Shown piece after piece: positions 1-7,602 of a stretch of 59,418 nucleotides of DNA. The notes beneath the pieces are model-generated. The model was not told the origin of the DNA, made no database searches, and saw only the letters and a program-made list of their open reading frames with translations. The DNA comes from Flavobacterium sp. (GTDB lineage Bacteria; Bacteroidota; Bacteroidia; Flavobacteriales; Flavobacteriaceae): positions 1-59,418 of the forward strand of contig JASLDM010000043.1 of the NCBI GenBank assembly GCA_030151565.1, written 5' to 3'. Positions within the stretch are counted from its first letter, which is position 1. Every line of letters begins with the position of its first letter. A program made the position numbers and the translations under genes.

Positions 1-855
1 CATGCAATTGGTTCTTTTTTAATAGAAACACAACAAGGACCTGTATTGATTGAAACTGGACCAGAAACCACTTTTTCATATTTGAAAAAAGGGATAGAAG
101 ATTTAGGCTATGCTTTAGAGGATATCAAACACGTTTTTTTAACCCATATTCATTTTGATCACGCTGGGGCTGCTTGGAAATTCGCAAAACACGGTGCTAA
201 AATCTATGTGCATCCAATAGGGTTGCCACATTTAGAAAATCCAGAACGTTTATGGAATTCGGCTGCTCAAATTTATAAAGAGGATATGGATAGATTGTGG
301 GGGAATATGGAGCCAATTGCTAATGAATTGTTAGTTCCTGCTGCTGATGGAGATTCTTTTGATTTTGGAAATTGTCAGATCAACGTTATCTATACTCCAG
401 GGCACGCGGTTCATCATAATGCTTACCAACTTAACGATGTTATCTTTACGGGTGATGTAGCGGGTGTGAAAATTGGAAATGGACCAGTGGTGCCACCTTG
501 TCCGCCGCCAGATATTAATATTGAGTTGTGGAAGGAATCTATATCTAAAATACGTGCTGCAAAGCCAGAATCTTTATATCTGACTCATTTTGCAAAACAA
601 GATGCTCCTCAAACGCTTTTAGATGAGCTTGAGTTTATGCTAGATGATTGGGCAAATTATATGAAGGTTTTTTATGACAATACTATTCCTTCAGAAAAAG
701 TTGTTCCTGAGTTTATGGAATATACGCACAGTCAACTGCGTGAAAAAGGATTGAGTGAAGTTGAAATTCAAGTCTATGAATATGCCAATCCCAGTTGGAT
801 GTCTGTAAATGGATTATTGCGCTATTGGAAACTCAAAGAACAAGGGCGTATCTAA
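1..855 (+). CDS. MBL-fold metallo-hydrolase, 5' end cut by the window
   Basis: The reading frame is open to base 1 (it begins His-Ala-Ile-Gly-Ser), so the true start lies outside the window; the TTG at 46 is only the first start-like codon inside. The metallo-beta-lactamase signature THIHFDHAG lies at about 145-171. Further metal ligands fit YTPGHA (about 391-408), FTGD (about 445-456) and LTHF (about 583-594), giving a complete dinuclear zinc site. The fold covers glyoxalase II-like thioesterases, lactonases and quinolone-type hydrolases, and nothing here fixes the substrate. The protein continues about 90 residues past the last ligand as a helical C-terminal segment. A strong terminator follows at 968. 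Confidence 0.85.
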   Translation, partial: HAIGSFLIETQQGPVLIETGPETTFSYLKKGIEDLGYALEDIKHVFLTHIHFDHAGAAWKFAKHGAKIYVHPIGLPHLENPERLWNSAAQIYKEDMDRLWGNMEPIANELLVPAADGDSFDFGNCQINVIYTPGHAVHHNAYQLNDVIFTGDVAGVKIGNGPVVPPCPPPDINIELWKESISKIRAAKPESLYLTHFAKQDAPQTLLDELEFMLDDWANYMKVFYDNTIPSEKVVPEFMEYTHSQLREKGLSEVEIQVYEYANPSWMSVNGLLRYWKLKEQGRI

Positions 856-967
856 TGATTGTATTCCTGAATAAAGTATAAATATAATGCAATAGCAACC
901 GTATTGGTGTGGTGTATTAAGCTGTTGAGATTTTGATAAGCCAGACCTATTCGTTATAATAAAGTGT

Positions 968-1001
968 AAAAAGGGATAACTATATAAGTTATCCCTTTTT
1001 T
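968..1001 (+). terminator. Rho-independent terminator
   Basis: A hairpin with arms AAAAAGGGATAACT and AGTTATCCCTTTTT around a 5-base loop, ending in a T run. It ends the metallo-hydrolase transcript, and its A/T flanks could let it work in both directions. Confidence 0.85.
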
Positions 1002-1228
1002 ATGAATTGTATTCTAAGTTGTTTGATGCTTGGGATAAGGAAGCCTCAAAACACTTTGTGTTATGTAGCGTATAGGTGTAGTAGGACAAGGTTTGTTGGT
1101 TTGGAGAGGAAGCTTGGTTGAGAGATTTTTTTGGAGGAGTATTTCTATCTTTAATAAAAGAAACTATAGCGGTGGTATATCTCAATAGAACAAACGTGAG
1201 TTTTATACAGGTCTTGTTCGACATATCT

Positions 1229-1336
1229 TCGAGACAAATACCATAGACGCTCGGAAAAAGACTTTTTTCTCGAAGGTGTTTGGTATCAATGTGGTGTATG
1301 TGTGGTATAAGGTGCGTTTAAGCCTGTATTTACAAG
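1229..1336 (+). repeat. dispersed intergenic repeat, copy A
   Basis: Aligned by eye with 14797-14892, this block shares about three quarters of its bases over the first 50 positions (core CATAGAYGYTCGGAAA, then CTTTTTT, CGAA and TTTGGTA). A looser match continues to a shared CAAG at the end, including GTGGTANAAGGTG. A 9-base inverted repeat, TCTTCGAGA against TCTCGAAG, spans its left part. Both copies have the same orientation and lie in the only two large gene-free regions here. No transposase is nearby. Confidence 0.6.
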
Positions 1337-1548
1337 GGGGTAGAGGGTGTTAGGTGTGTTTTTTCGTGATGTTGAAAGTATTGGAGCCTTTATCGTTTAA
1401 TGAGTTCTCTTATAAGTAATATGAAGAATAGAGTGCAATAAATATTTAATACATCAGATTTGGTTACCAAAGCTTTTTTTAATCGCTTGTTTTAAACTTT
1501 TCAAAAAAACATCTTACCTTTCGATTCCAAATCAAAAAACAAAAAAAA

Positions 1549-1929
1549 ATGGAAAGTATTAAATTGGGGGCTTTCTCTATAAGTTTAACGGTTAAAGATA
1601 TTCACGTATCTAAGGCGTTTTATGAGAAGCTAGGATTTTATCAACGTGGAGGAGATATTACAAAGAACTGGGTGGTTATGAAAAATGGCGATACCATAGT
1701 GGGGTTGTTTCAAGGAATGTTTGATAAGAATATGCTGACATTTAATCCTGGATGGAATCAAGAGGCGCAACACTTAGATGATTTTGTAGATGTACGTGAT
1801 ATTCAAAAACATTTATTGGCACAAGAAGTGGAGTTGCAGAACAAAGCAGATGAAACAACTGATGGACCGGCTTATATTATTTTAACGGATCCGGATGGAA
1901 ATCCGATTCTAATTGATCAGCATCGATAA
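1549..1929 (+). CDS. VOC family (glyoxalase/bleomycin resistance-like) protein
   Basis: A single 126-residue vicinal-oxygen-chelate domain pair. It opens with the typical strand ISLTVKDIHVSKAFYEKLGF and ends with YIILTDPDGNPILIDQH, the usual end of the second beta-alpha-beta-beta-beta module. Members use a divalent metal to act on glyoxal adducts, catechols or antibiotics, and many flavobacterial ones have no known substrate. The gene stands alone, with carB convergent to it. An A-rich leader precedes the ATG and there is no Shine-Dalgarno sequence, as is usual for this phylum. Confidence 0.85.
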   Translation: MESIKLGAFSISLTVKDIHVSKAFYEKLGFYQRGGDITKNWVVMKNGDTIVGLFQGMFDKNMLTFNPGWNQEAQHLDDFVDVRDIQKHLLAQEVELQNKADETTDGPAYIILTDPDGNPILIDQHR

Positions 1930-2049
1930 ATCGACTTTAGTGAATGGAGTTCGGGGCTCTGTTTTTATTAAAAAAAACAGTGCTATTTTGAGATTTTCAA
2001 AAGGTTAATTTCGGTTCTGAAGTATTATTAAAATACGTTTATATCAAAT

Positions 2050-2080
2050 AAAAAAGCAACCTGAAAAGGTTGCTTTTTTT
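2050..2080 (-). terminator. terminator of carB
   Basis: Arms AAAAAAGCAACCT and AGGTTGCTTTTTT with a short loop. The T run on either strand means it probably stops carB and also read-through from the VOC gene. Confidence 0.85.
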
Positions 2081-2099
2081 ATGAATTGAGTATTCGAGC

Positions 2100-4952
2100 T
2101 TATTTACTCAAATACATTTTTCTTCTTGAGTAGATTTCATAGAATTGATCGTCTTTCAAATCATCAATAAACAAGATGCTTTCTCCTGTAGATTTCATCT
2201 CAGGGCCTAATGCTTTATTTACGTTTTTGAATTTGTCAAAAGAGAATACTGGTTGCTTGATAGCATAACCTTTAAGTTGTGGATTAAAGTCGAAATCCGT
2301 TACTTTTTTCTCTCCTAGCATAACTTTTGTTGCGTAATTTACATAAGGTTCTCCGTATGCTTTTGCGATGAAAGGTACCGTTCTAGAAGCACGTGGGTTG
2401 GCTTCGATAATGTAAACGATATCATCTTTAATAGCGAACTGGATGTTGATTAAACCAACGGTTTTTAATGCAACTGCAATCTTTTTTGTGTGGTCTTTAA
2501 TTTGTTGTAAAACAAACTCACCTAAGTTGAAAGGAGGTAACATAGCATTACTGTCTCCAGAGTGAACTCCACAAGGCTCAATATGCTCCATAATTCCGAT
2601 TATGTAAACATTTTCACCGTCACAAATTGCATCAGCTTCTGCTTCAATAGCACCAGCTAAATAGTGGTCAAGCAATAATTTGTTTCCAGGGATAGAGTTT
2701 AATAAATCGATTACGTGCTCTTCAAGTTCCTTTTTATTGATAACAATTTTCATTCCTTGACCTCCTAATACGTAAGATGGACGTACTAAAAGTGGGAAGT
2801 CTAATTGGTCTGCTAATTCCAACGCTTGGTCTGCTGTTTGTGCAACTCCAAATTGAGGGAATGGAATTTCTAATTCTTCTAAAAGTGTAGAGAATCTTCC
2901 GCGATCTTCTGCTAAGTCTAAAGCGTCAAAGCTTGTACCGATAATCTTGATTCCGTGACGTTCTAGTTTTTCAGCAAGTTTTAAAGCTGTTTGTCCACCT
3001 AATTGTACAATAACACCTTCTGGTTTTTCGTGTTGAATGATATCATAGATATGTTCCCAGAATACAGGCTCAAAGTATAATTTATTAGCAGTATCGAAAT
3101 CAGTAGATACTGTTTCTGGATTACAGTTGATCATGATGGTTTCGTAACCACATTCTTCTGCTGCTAAAACTCCGTGTACACAAGAATAATCGAACTCAAT
3201 ACCTTGTCCGATACGGTTTGGTCCAGAGCCTAATACTACAATTTTTTTCTTATCTGAAACAACACTTTCGTTAGATACATAACGGGTACCGTCAGCTTTT
3301 TCGATTTCTGCTTCAAAAGTAGAGTAGTAGTATGGTGTTTTTGCAGGGAATTCTGCAGCACAAGTATCTACAAGTTTAAACACACGATTGATTTGTAATG
3401 TGTCGCGCAATGCGTGTACTTTACTTTCAAGGGTGTTTAACATATGTGCGATTTGGCGGTCAGCAAATCCTTTTTGTTTAGCTTCTAGCAACAAGTCTTT
3501 AGGTAGACTGTCGATAGTATATTTTGAAATCTCTTTTTCTAATAGATAAAGTTCTTCGTATTGTTTTAAGAACCACATATCAATCTTAGTGATTTCGTGG
3601 ATTCTGCTTAATGGAATTCCATGTTGGATGGCATCATAGATTACAAATACGCGATCCCAGCTAGCGTGTGTTAGCTTCTCAATGATCTGATCGTAGTTTG
3701 TATATCCTTTACCATCAGCTCCTAATCCGTTTCTCTTGATCTCTAATGATTGTGTAGCTTTGTGAAGCGCTTCTTGGAATGAACGTCCAATTCCCATAAC
3801 TTCACCTACGGATTTCATTTGAAGTCCAAGTGTACGATCAGAACCTTCGAATTTATCAAAGTTCCAACGTGGTATTTTTACAATAACATAATCTAAAGTA
3901 GGCTCAAATAAAGCAGACGTTGATTTTGTAATTTGGTTTTGTAATTCATCTAAGTGGTATCCTAGAGCTAATTTTGTTGCAATTTTAGCAATTGGGTATC
4001 CAGTAGCTTTAGAAGCTAAAGCAGATGAACGAGATACACGAGGATTGATTTCAATAGCAACAATATCTTCTTTTTCGTCTGGTGAAACAGCAAACTGAAC
4101 ATTACATCCTCCAGCGAAGTTTCCAATGCTGCGCATCATCTTGATAGATAAGTCACGCATTCTTTGGAATGTTTTGTCAGAAAGAGTCATTGCAGGTGCA
4201 ACTGTGATACTGTCTCCAGTATGGATTCCCATAGGGTCCATATTTTCAATGGTACAGATAATAACAACGTTGTCGTTTTTATCGCGTAATAATTCCAATT
4301 CGTATTCTTTCCAGCCTAAAAGTGCTTTGTCAATCAATACTTCGTGGATAGGAGATGCTTCCAGACCACGAGTTAATAAGTCGTCAAAGTCTTCTGCTTT
4401 ATGAACAAAAGCAGCTCCAGTTCCTCCTAGGGTGAAAGATGGGCGAATTACTAATGGAAAGCCGAATTCTTGAGCAATTTCTTTACCTTCTAAATAGGAT
4501 GTAGCTGTTTTAGCAGGTGCTACAGGAACATCAATTTTATGCAATAATTGTTTAAATTGTTCACGGTCTTCTGTTACGTTAATCGCGTTAATGTCAACTC
4601 CGATTAAGCGTACGCCAAAGTCTTTCCAAATACCTTTTTCATCAGCTTCCAAACACAAGTTTAATGCTGTTTGTCCTCCCATTGTAGGTAGAACAGCATC
4701 AATTTCAGGGTGTGCTTTCAGAATTTCGATTAAGGATTTTGTCGTTAGAGGTTTTAAGTAGATATGATCCGCCATAGAAGGGTCGGTCATAATGGTTGCA
4801 GGATTGGAGTTGATCAAGATAACCTTGATTCCTTCTTCTCTTAAAGATCGTGCTGACTGTGAACCAGAGTAATCAAATTCACAAGCTTGTCCGATAACGA
4901 TAGGTCCTGAACCGATGATCAAAACCGTTTTGATAGATGTATCTTTTGGCAT
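2100..4952 (-). CDS. carB: carbamoyl-phosphate synthase large subunit, form lacking the MGS domain
   Basis: It makes carbamoyl phosphate for pyrimidine and arginine synthesis from bicarbonate, two ATP and ammonia supplied by CarA. Two ATP-grasp halves are visible: VLIIGSGPIVIGQACEFDYS near residue 10 with GGTGAAFV in the carboxy-phosphate half, and VLGSGPNRIGQGIEFDYS near residue 575 with GGQGMKIV in the carbamoyl-phosphate half. The protein is 950 residues against about 1,070 in E. coli. It stops shortly after GPEMKSTGE, where the E. coli enzyme continues into the methylglyoxal-synthase-like domain that binds UMP, IMP and ornithine. carA is not in the window. Confidence 0.97.
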   Translation of the reverse strand: MPKDTSIKTVLIIGSGPIVIGQACEFDYSGSQSARSLREEGIKVILINSNPATIMTDPSMADHIYLKPLTTKSLIEILKAHPEIDAVLPTMGGQTALNLCLEADEKGIWKDFGVRLIGVDINAINVTEDREQFKQLLHKIDVPVAPAKTATSYLEGKEIAQEFGFPLVIRPSFTLGGTGAAFVHKAEDFDDLLTRGLEASPIHEVLIDKALLGWKEYELELLRDKNDNVVIICTIENMDPMGIHTGDSITVAPAMTLSDKTFQRMRDLSIKMMRSIGNFAGGCNVQFAVSPDEKEDIVAIEINPRVSRSSALASKATGYPIAKIATKLALGYHLDELQNQITKSTSALFEPTLDYVIVKIPRWNFDKFEGSDRTLGLQMKSVGEVMGIGRSFQEALHKATQSLEIKRNGLGADGKGYTNYDQIIEKLTHASWDRVFVIYDAIQHGIPLSRIHEITKIDMWFLKQYEELYLLEKEISKYTIDSLPKDLLLEAKQKGFADRQIAHMLNTLESKVHALRDTLQINRVFKLVDTCAAEFPAKTPYYYSTFEAEIEKADGTRYVSNESVVSDKKKIVVLGSGPNRIGQGIEFDYSCVHGVLAAEECGYETIMINCNPETVSTDFDTANKLYFEPVFWEHIYDIIQHEKPEGVIVQLGGQTALKLAEKLERHGIKIIGTSFDALDLAEDRGRFSTLLEELEIPFPQFGVAQTADQALELADQLDFPLLVRPSYVLGGQGMKIVINKKELEEHVIDLLNSIPGNKLLLDHYLAGAIEAEADAICDGENVYIIGIMEHIEPCGVHSGDSNAMLPPFNLGEFVLQQIKDHTKKIAVALKTVGLINIQFAIKDDIVYIIEANPRASRTVPFIAKAYGEPYVNYATKVMLGEKKVTDFDFNPQLKGYAIKQPVFSFDKFKNVNKALGPEMKSTGESILFIDDLKDDQFYEIYSRRKMYLSK

Positions 4953-5024
4953 TATAGTGTGTTGTTTTGTAAAAGTTTTCTCCTAAATTAGTTTAAAAAA
5001 GTCGGTTTAGATAAAAAAAAGTAT

Positions 5025-5058
5025 AAAAAAAGGCGTTACGAATAATAGTAACACCTTT
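5025..5058 (-). terminator. terminator of rpmH
   Basis: Read on the minus strand, AAAGGTGTTAC pairs with GTAACGCCTTT (one G-U pair) and is followed by a T run. It lies just after the rpmH stop codon and before carB. Confidence 0.8.
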
Positions 5059-5079
5059 ATTTATGTTTGAATCTAAACA

Positions 5080-5241
5080 TTATTTTTTATGTCTTGTTTC
5101 ACAAGAAACAGTCAATTTATGTCTACCCTTAGCTCTTCTGCTAGCTAGTACTTTTCTTCCGTTAGGAGTTGACATTCTTTCCATGAAACCATGTTTGTTT
5201 CTTCTTTTTCTATTTGATGGTTGAAACGTTCTCTTGCTCAT
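5080..5241 (-). CDS. rpmH: 50S ribosomal protein L34
   Basis: This 53-residue, highly basic protein begins MSKRTFQPSNRKRRNKHGF and continues with MSTPNGRKVLASRRAKGRHK, the L34 hallmark. The C-terminal tail (LTVSCETRHKK) is a little longer than the 46-residue E. coli protein. It is a structural protein of the large ribosomal subunit. In many bacteria rpmH sits beside rnpA and dnaA; here dnaA is about 10.5 kb away and rnpA is not in the window. Confidence 0.97.
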   Translation of the reverse strand: MSKRTFQPSNRKRRNKHGFMERMSTPNGRKVLASRRAKGRHKLTVSCETRHKK

Positions 5242-5442
5242 TGCTCTTATCTTTAAATCTTAAATTTTACAAATGTTCAGCTTTAAGAGCGCCCGCTCCA
5301 AAACCGAGTGCAAATATATAAAGTCTTTTTACTCTTCCAAAATCTTTTATACTTTTTTTCTCTTTTTAGTTGAAAAAAAATCATTTCAGACCTAATACCT
5401 AAATATATTTGAATACTGATACTTTTAACATTAACAAATTGT

Positions 5443-5450
5443 TATTTTTG
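5443..5450 (+). promoter_or_regulatory. predicted -7 box for the sulfatase-fold gene
   Basis: TATTTTTG matches the Bacteroidota -7 consensus TAnnTTTG, 38 bases before the ATG. No good -33 TTTG is seen at the usual spacing. Confidence 0.4.
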
Positions 5451-5488
5451 CTTGATTTGTTTCAGTGATGCAAAAATAATAATTTTAT

Positions 5489-7531
5489 ATGAATATAGCG
5501 CTTTTTGAAAAAACAGTTTTAAACGGATTAAAGTATTTTGGGTATTTCTTTTTACTATTTTTAGTGAATCGTTTCTTGTTTTTAGGTGTTTATGCAAATT
5601 GGACTGAGCTACGTGGGTTTGGAGCTGAGATTTTTCAAGCATTTGTGGTGGGAGCTCGTTTTGATGTTTCGGCAATTTGTTATGCATTTCTTCCGATAGC
5701 ATTATTTTGGTTGATTTCTTTATTTGTACCAAAGAATAAAGCAGCTGGATTTAGTGGTTTTTACAATGCTTTTTCTGTAATTTACTTGTCAATTGCTTTA
5801 CTTGTATACGTGTCTTTGTTGATTACAGATTTCTTTTATTTTCAGTTTTTTCAGTCGCATATCAATATTTTGTTTTTTGGTATTTTTAATGACGATACTC
5901 AAGCAGTATTGCATTCGGTTTGGAAAGATTATCCTATTTTTAAGATCCTATTGGTTTACTTAACAGCCTTTGTTGGTTTTTGGTTTGTACAAAGAAACGT
6001 ACGCAGCACAAATCGACACATAGAAGCTACAACCAAGTCTAAAGTATTTGGATTAGTGTTGCTTTTGGTATTTCCGTTGTTTTTTATTGGAATGAGAGGG
6101 AGTTTAGGTGTGTTTACGCTGCGTAGAGAACATACTAATGTGTCTTCAAATGTATTTGCCAATTCCTTGTGTTACAATGCTATTTATGCATTGAAGTTTG
6201 CCAATTCAGAATTGAAAGCAAATAGAATTGATCCAGATATTGACGCAACTTTGCGCAAAGCAGGTCTAACATCGGTTGCCGAAGCGCAAGAGTTGTATCG
6301 AAAAGAGGTAGTAAATGGCTTTGATTCGGAATTTTATTCAACTACGAATTCGAATGATTTTTTAGCACAAAATCCTCCTAATGTTGTTTTTGTTCTAATG
6401 GAAAGTATGAGTAACCATTATTTTGAATTGAATTCGGAAACTTTTAATGTTTTGGGGGATTTAAAAGAGGAGTTACCTTACTTGTATTACTTTAAGAACG
6501 GATTGTCTTCTTTTAATGGTACGATATTTTCATTAGAAAATCTTTTGGTAAATACACCTAAAAACATCATTTCTCAATCGTCTTATTTTGATACGCCATT
6601 TAGTTCATCTGTGGCTCGGCCTTTCAAAGAGCAGGGGTATCATACGTATTTTCTGACTGGAGCGAGTGTGTCATGGCGTAATGTGGATAATTTTATAGCA
6701 CATCAAGGTTTTGATTTTATAGAAGGGAAGTCTCATATTGAAAATAAATATCCCGACGCAGAATTGTTTGCTTGGGGGGCTCACGATGGCTATTTATTCG
6801 ATTATATCGAAGATAAATTGAAAGAGCCAACGAAACAAGCAAAGTTTATTTTCTCATTGACAATAAGTAATCATACGCCTTATGAGATACCAAAAAATTA
6901 TACCCCATATCCTATATCAATGGATGCTACTATGAAAAAAGAAATTCGTGTAGATGAAAAAATGGCTTATGATAATTTTTATGCGCATCAATACGCCGCC
7001 TCGCAATTGGCTAAGTTGATTCATAATATACGAAATTCAGAATTGGGAGAGAATACCATTATTGTGGCAACCGGGGATCATAACATCAGACAAGTTTTTG
7101 AATATAGTGATGAGACTGGCTTTTTAAAACGAAGTGTTCCCGTATTGATGTATATTCCAGAAAAGTATAAACCAGCCTATTTTGATCCGGAATTGTTTGT
7201 TTCGCATAAAGATATTTTCCCCACATTATTTAATTTGAGTTTGTCAAACCAGCGTTACGTATATTCTGGTGACGATATGTTTAAGAAGTCAAGTAAGTAT
7301 CGTTTTGCACTTAATAACTATGATTTTATAGCAGATTCTTTAGGAGCTATTTCTATAGATAATGATAAGGCGTACTATTATACGTGGATGGATGGCTCGA
7401 AAAAGAAGTTGAAAAATGCAGATGTAAATAGTGAGCATGCACAATTTATGATACAAAAAATGAAACGTTTTGAGGCTTTGCAAACCGTACATATCTATCA
7501 AGATATTCTAAATCATTTGTCGAAAAAATAA
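5489..7531 (+). CDS. LTA synthase / MdoB-like sulfatase-fold membrane transferase
   Basis: A 680-residue protein with about five N-terminal membrane helices (to about residue 205) followed by a periplasmic alkaline phosphatase/sulfatase-fold domain. The domain opens with NVVFVLMESMSNHYF near residue 296. FNGTIFSLENLL near 340 carries the expected nucleophilic Thr, and ATGDHN near 528 is the metal-binding Asp-His motif. Relatives transfer phosphoglycerol or phosphoethanolamine to teichoic acids, osmoregulated glucans or lipid A. A Gram-negative flavobacterium should have no lipoteichoic acid, so a glycan or lipid acceptor in the periplasm is more likely. It appears to be a one-gene unit. Confidence 0.85.
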   Translation: MNIALFEKTVLNGLKYFGYFFLLFLVNRFLFLGVYANWTELRGFGAEIFQAFVVGARFDVSAICYAFLPIALFWLISLFVPKNKAAGFSGFYNAFSVIYLSIALLVYVSLLITDFFYFQFFQSHINILFFGIFNDDTQAVLHSVWKDYPIFKILLVYLTAFVGFWFVQRNVRSTNRHIEATTKSKVFGLVLLLVFPLFFIGMRGSLGVFTLRREHTNVSSNVFANSLCYNAIYALKFANSELKANRIDPDIDATLRKAGLTSVAEAQELYRKEVVNGFDSEFYSTTNSNDFLAQNPPNVVFVLMESMSNHYFELNSETFNVLGDLKEELPYLYYFKNGLSSFNGTIFSLENLLVNTPKNIISQSSYFDTPFSSSVARPFKEQGYHTYFLTGASVSWRNVDNFIAHQGFDFIEGKSHIENKYPDAELFAWGAHDGYLFDYIEDKLKEPTKQAKFIFSLTISNHTPYEIPKNYTPYPISMDATMKKEIRVDEKMAYDNFYAHQYAASQLAKLIHNIRNSELGENTIIVATGDHNIRQVFEYSDETGFLKRSVPVLMYIPEKYKPAYFDPELFVSHKDIFPTLFNLSLSNQRYVYSGDDMFKKSSKYRFALNNYDFIADSLGAISIDNDKAYYYTWMDGSKKKLKNADVNSEHAQFMIQKMKRFEALQTVHIYQDILNHLSKK

Positions 7532-7553
7532 GAGAAACAAAGAGATGTGAAAT

Positions 7554-7584
7554 AAAAAAAACCGACAATTGTCAGTTTTTTTTT
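7554..7584 (+). terminator. terminator between convergent genes
   Basis: Arms AAAAAC and GTTTTT flank the palindrome GACAATTGTC, with one C-A mismatch, followed by eight or more T. It serves the sulfatase-fold gene and could stop the opposing carboxylase transcript. Confidence 0.65.
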
Positions 7585-7602
7585 GTAAATGTATGGATGC
7601 AA

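Larger units (their letters stand above)
856..1548. other. gene-free region of about 690 bp
   Basis: This stretch holds a bidirectional-looking terminator (968-1001) and one copy of a dispersed repeat (1229-1336). I recognise no convincing gene. A 74-codon minus-strand frame (1000-1224) is rich in Ser/Thr/Asn with no family resemblance. A plus-strand frame is open for about 52 codons between stops near 1086 and 1243, with some coding-like composition; it could be the wreck of an old gene but is not long enough to call. Confidence 0.5.

Noticed and set aside
1000..1224. 74-codon minus-strand frame
   Set aside because: No family resemblance, Ser/Thr/Asn-rich composition, begins against a terminator and is covered by intergenic sequence on both sides.
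1957..1981. hairpin CTGTTTTTA-TTAAAAAAAACAG after the VOC gene
   Set aside because: Only three G/C pairs hold the stem; the hairpin at 2050 is a far better terminator.
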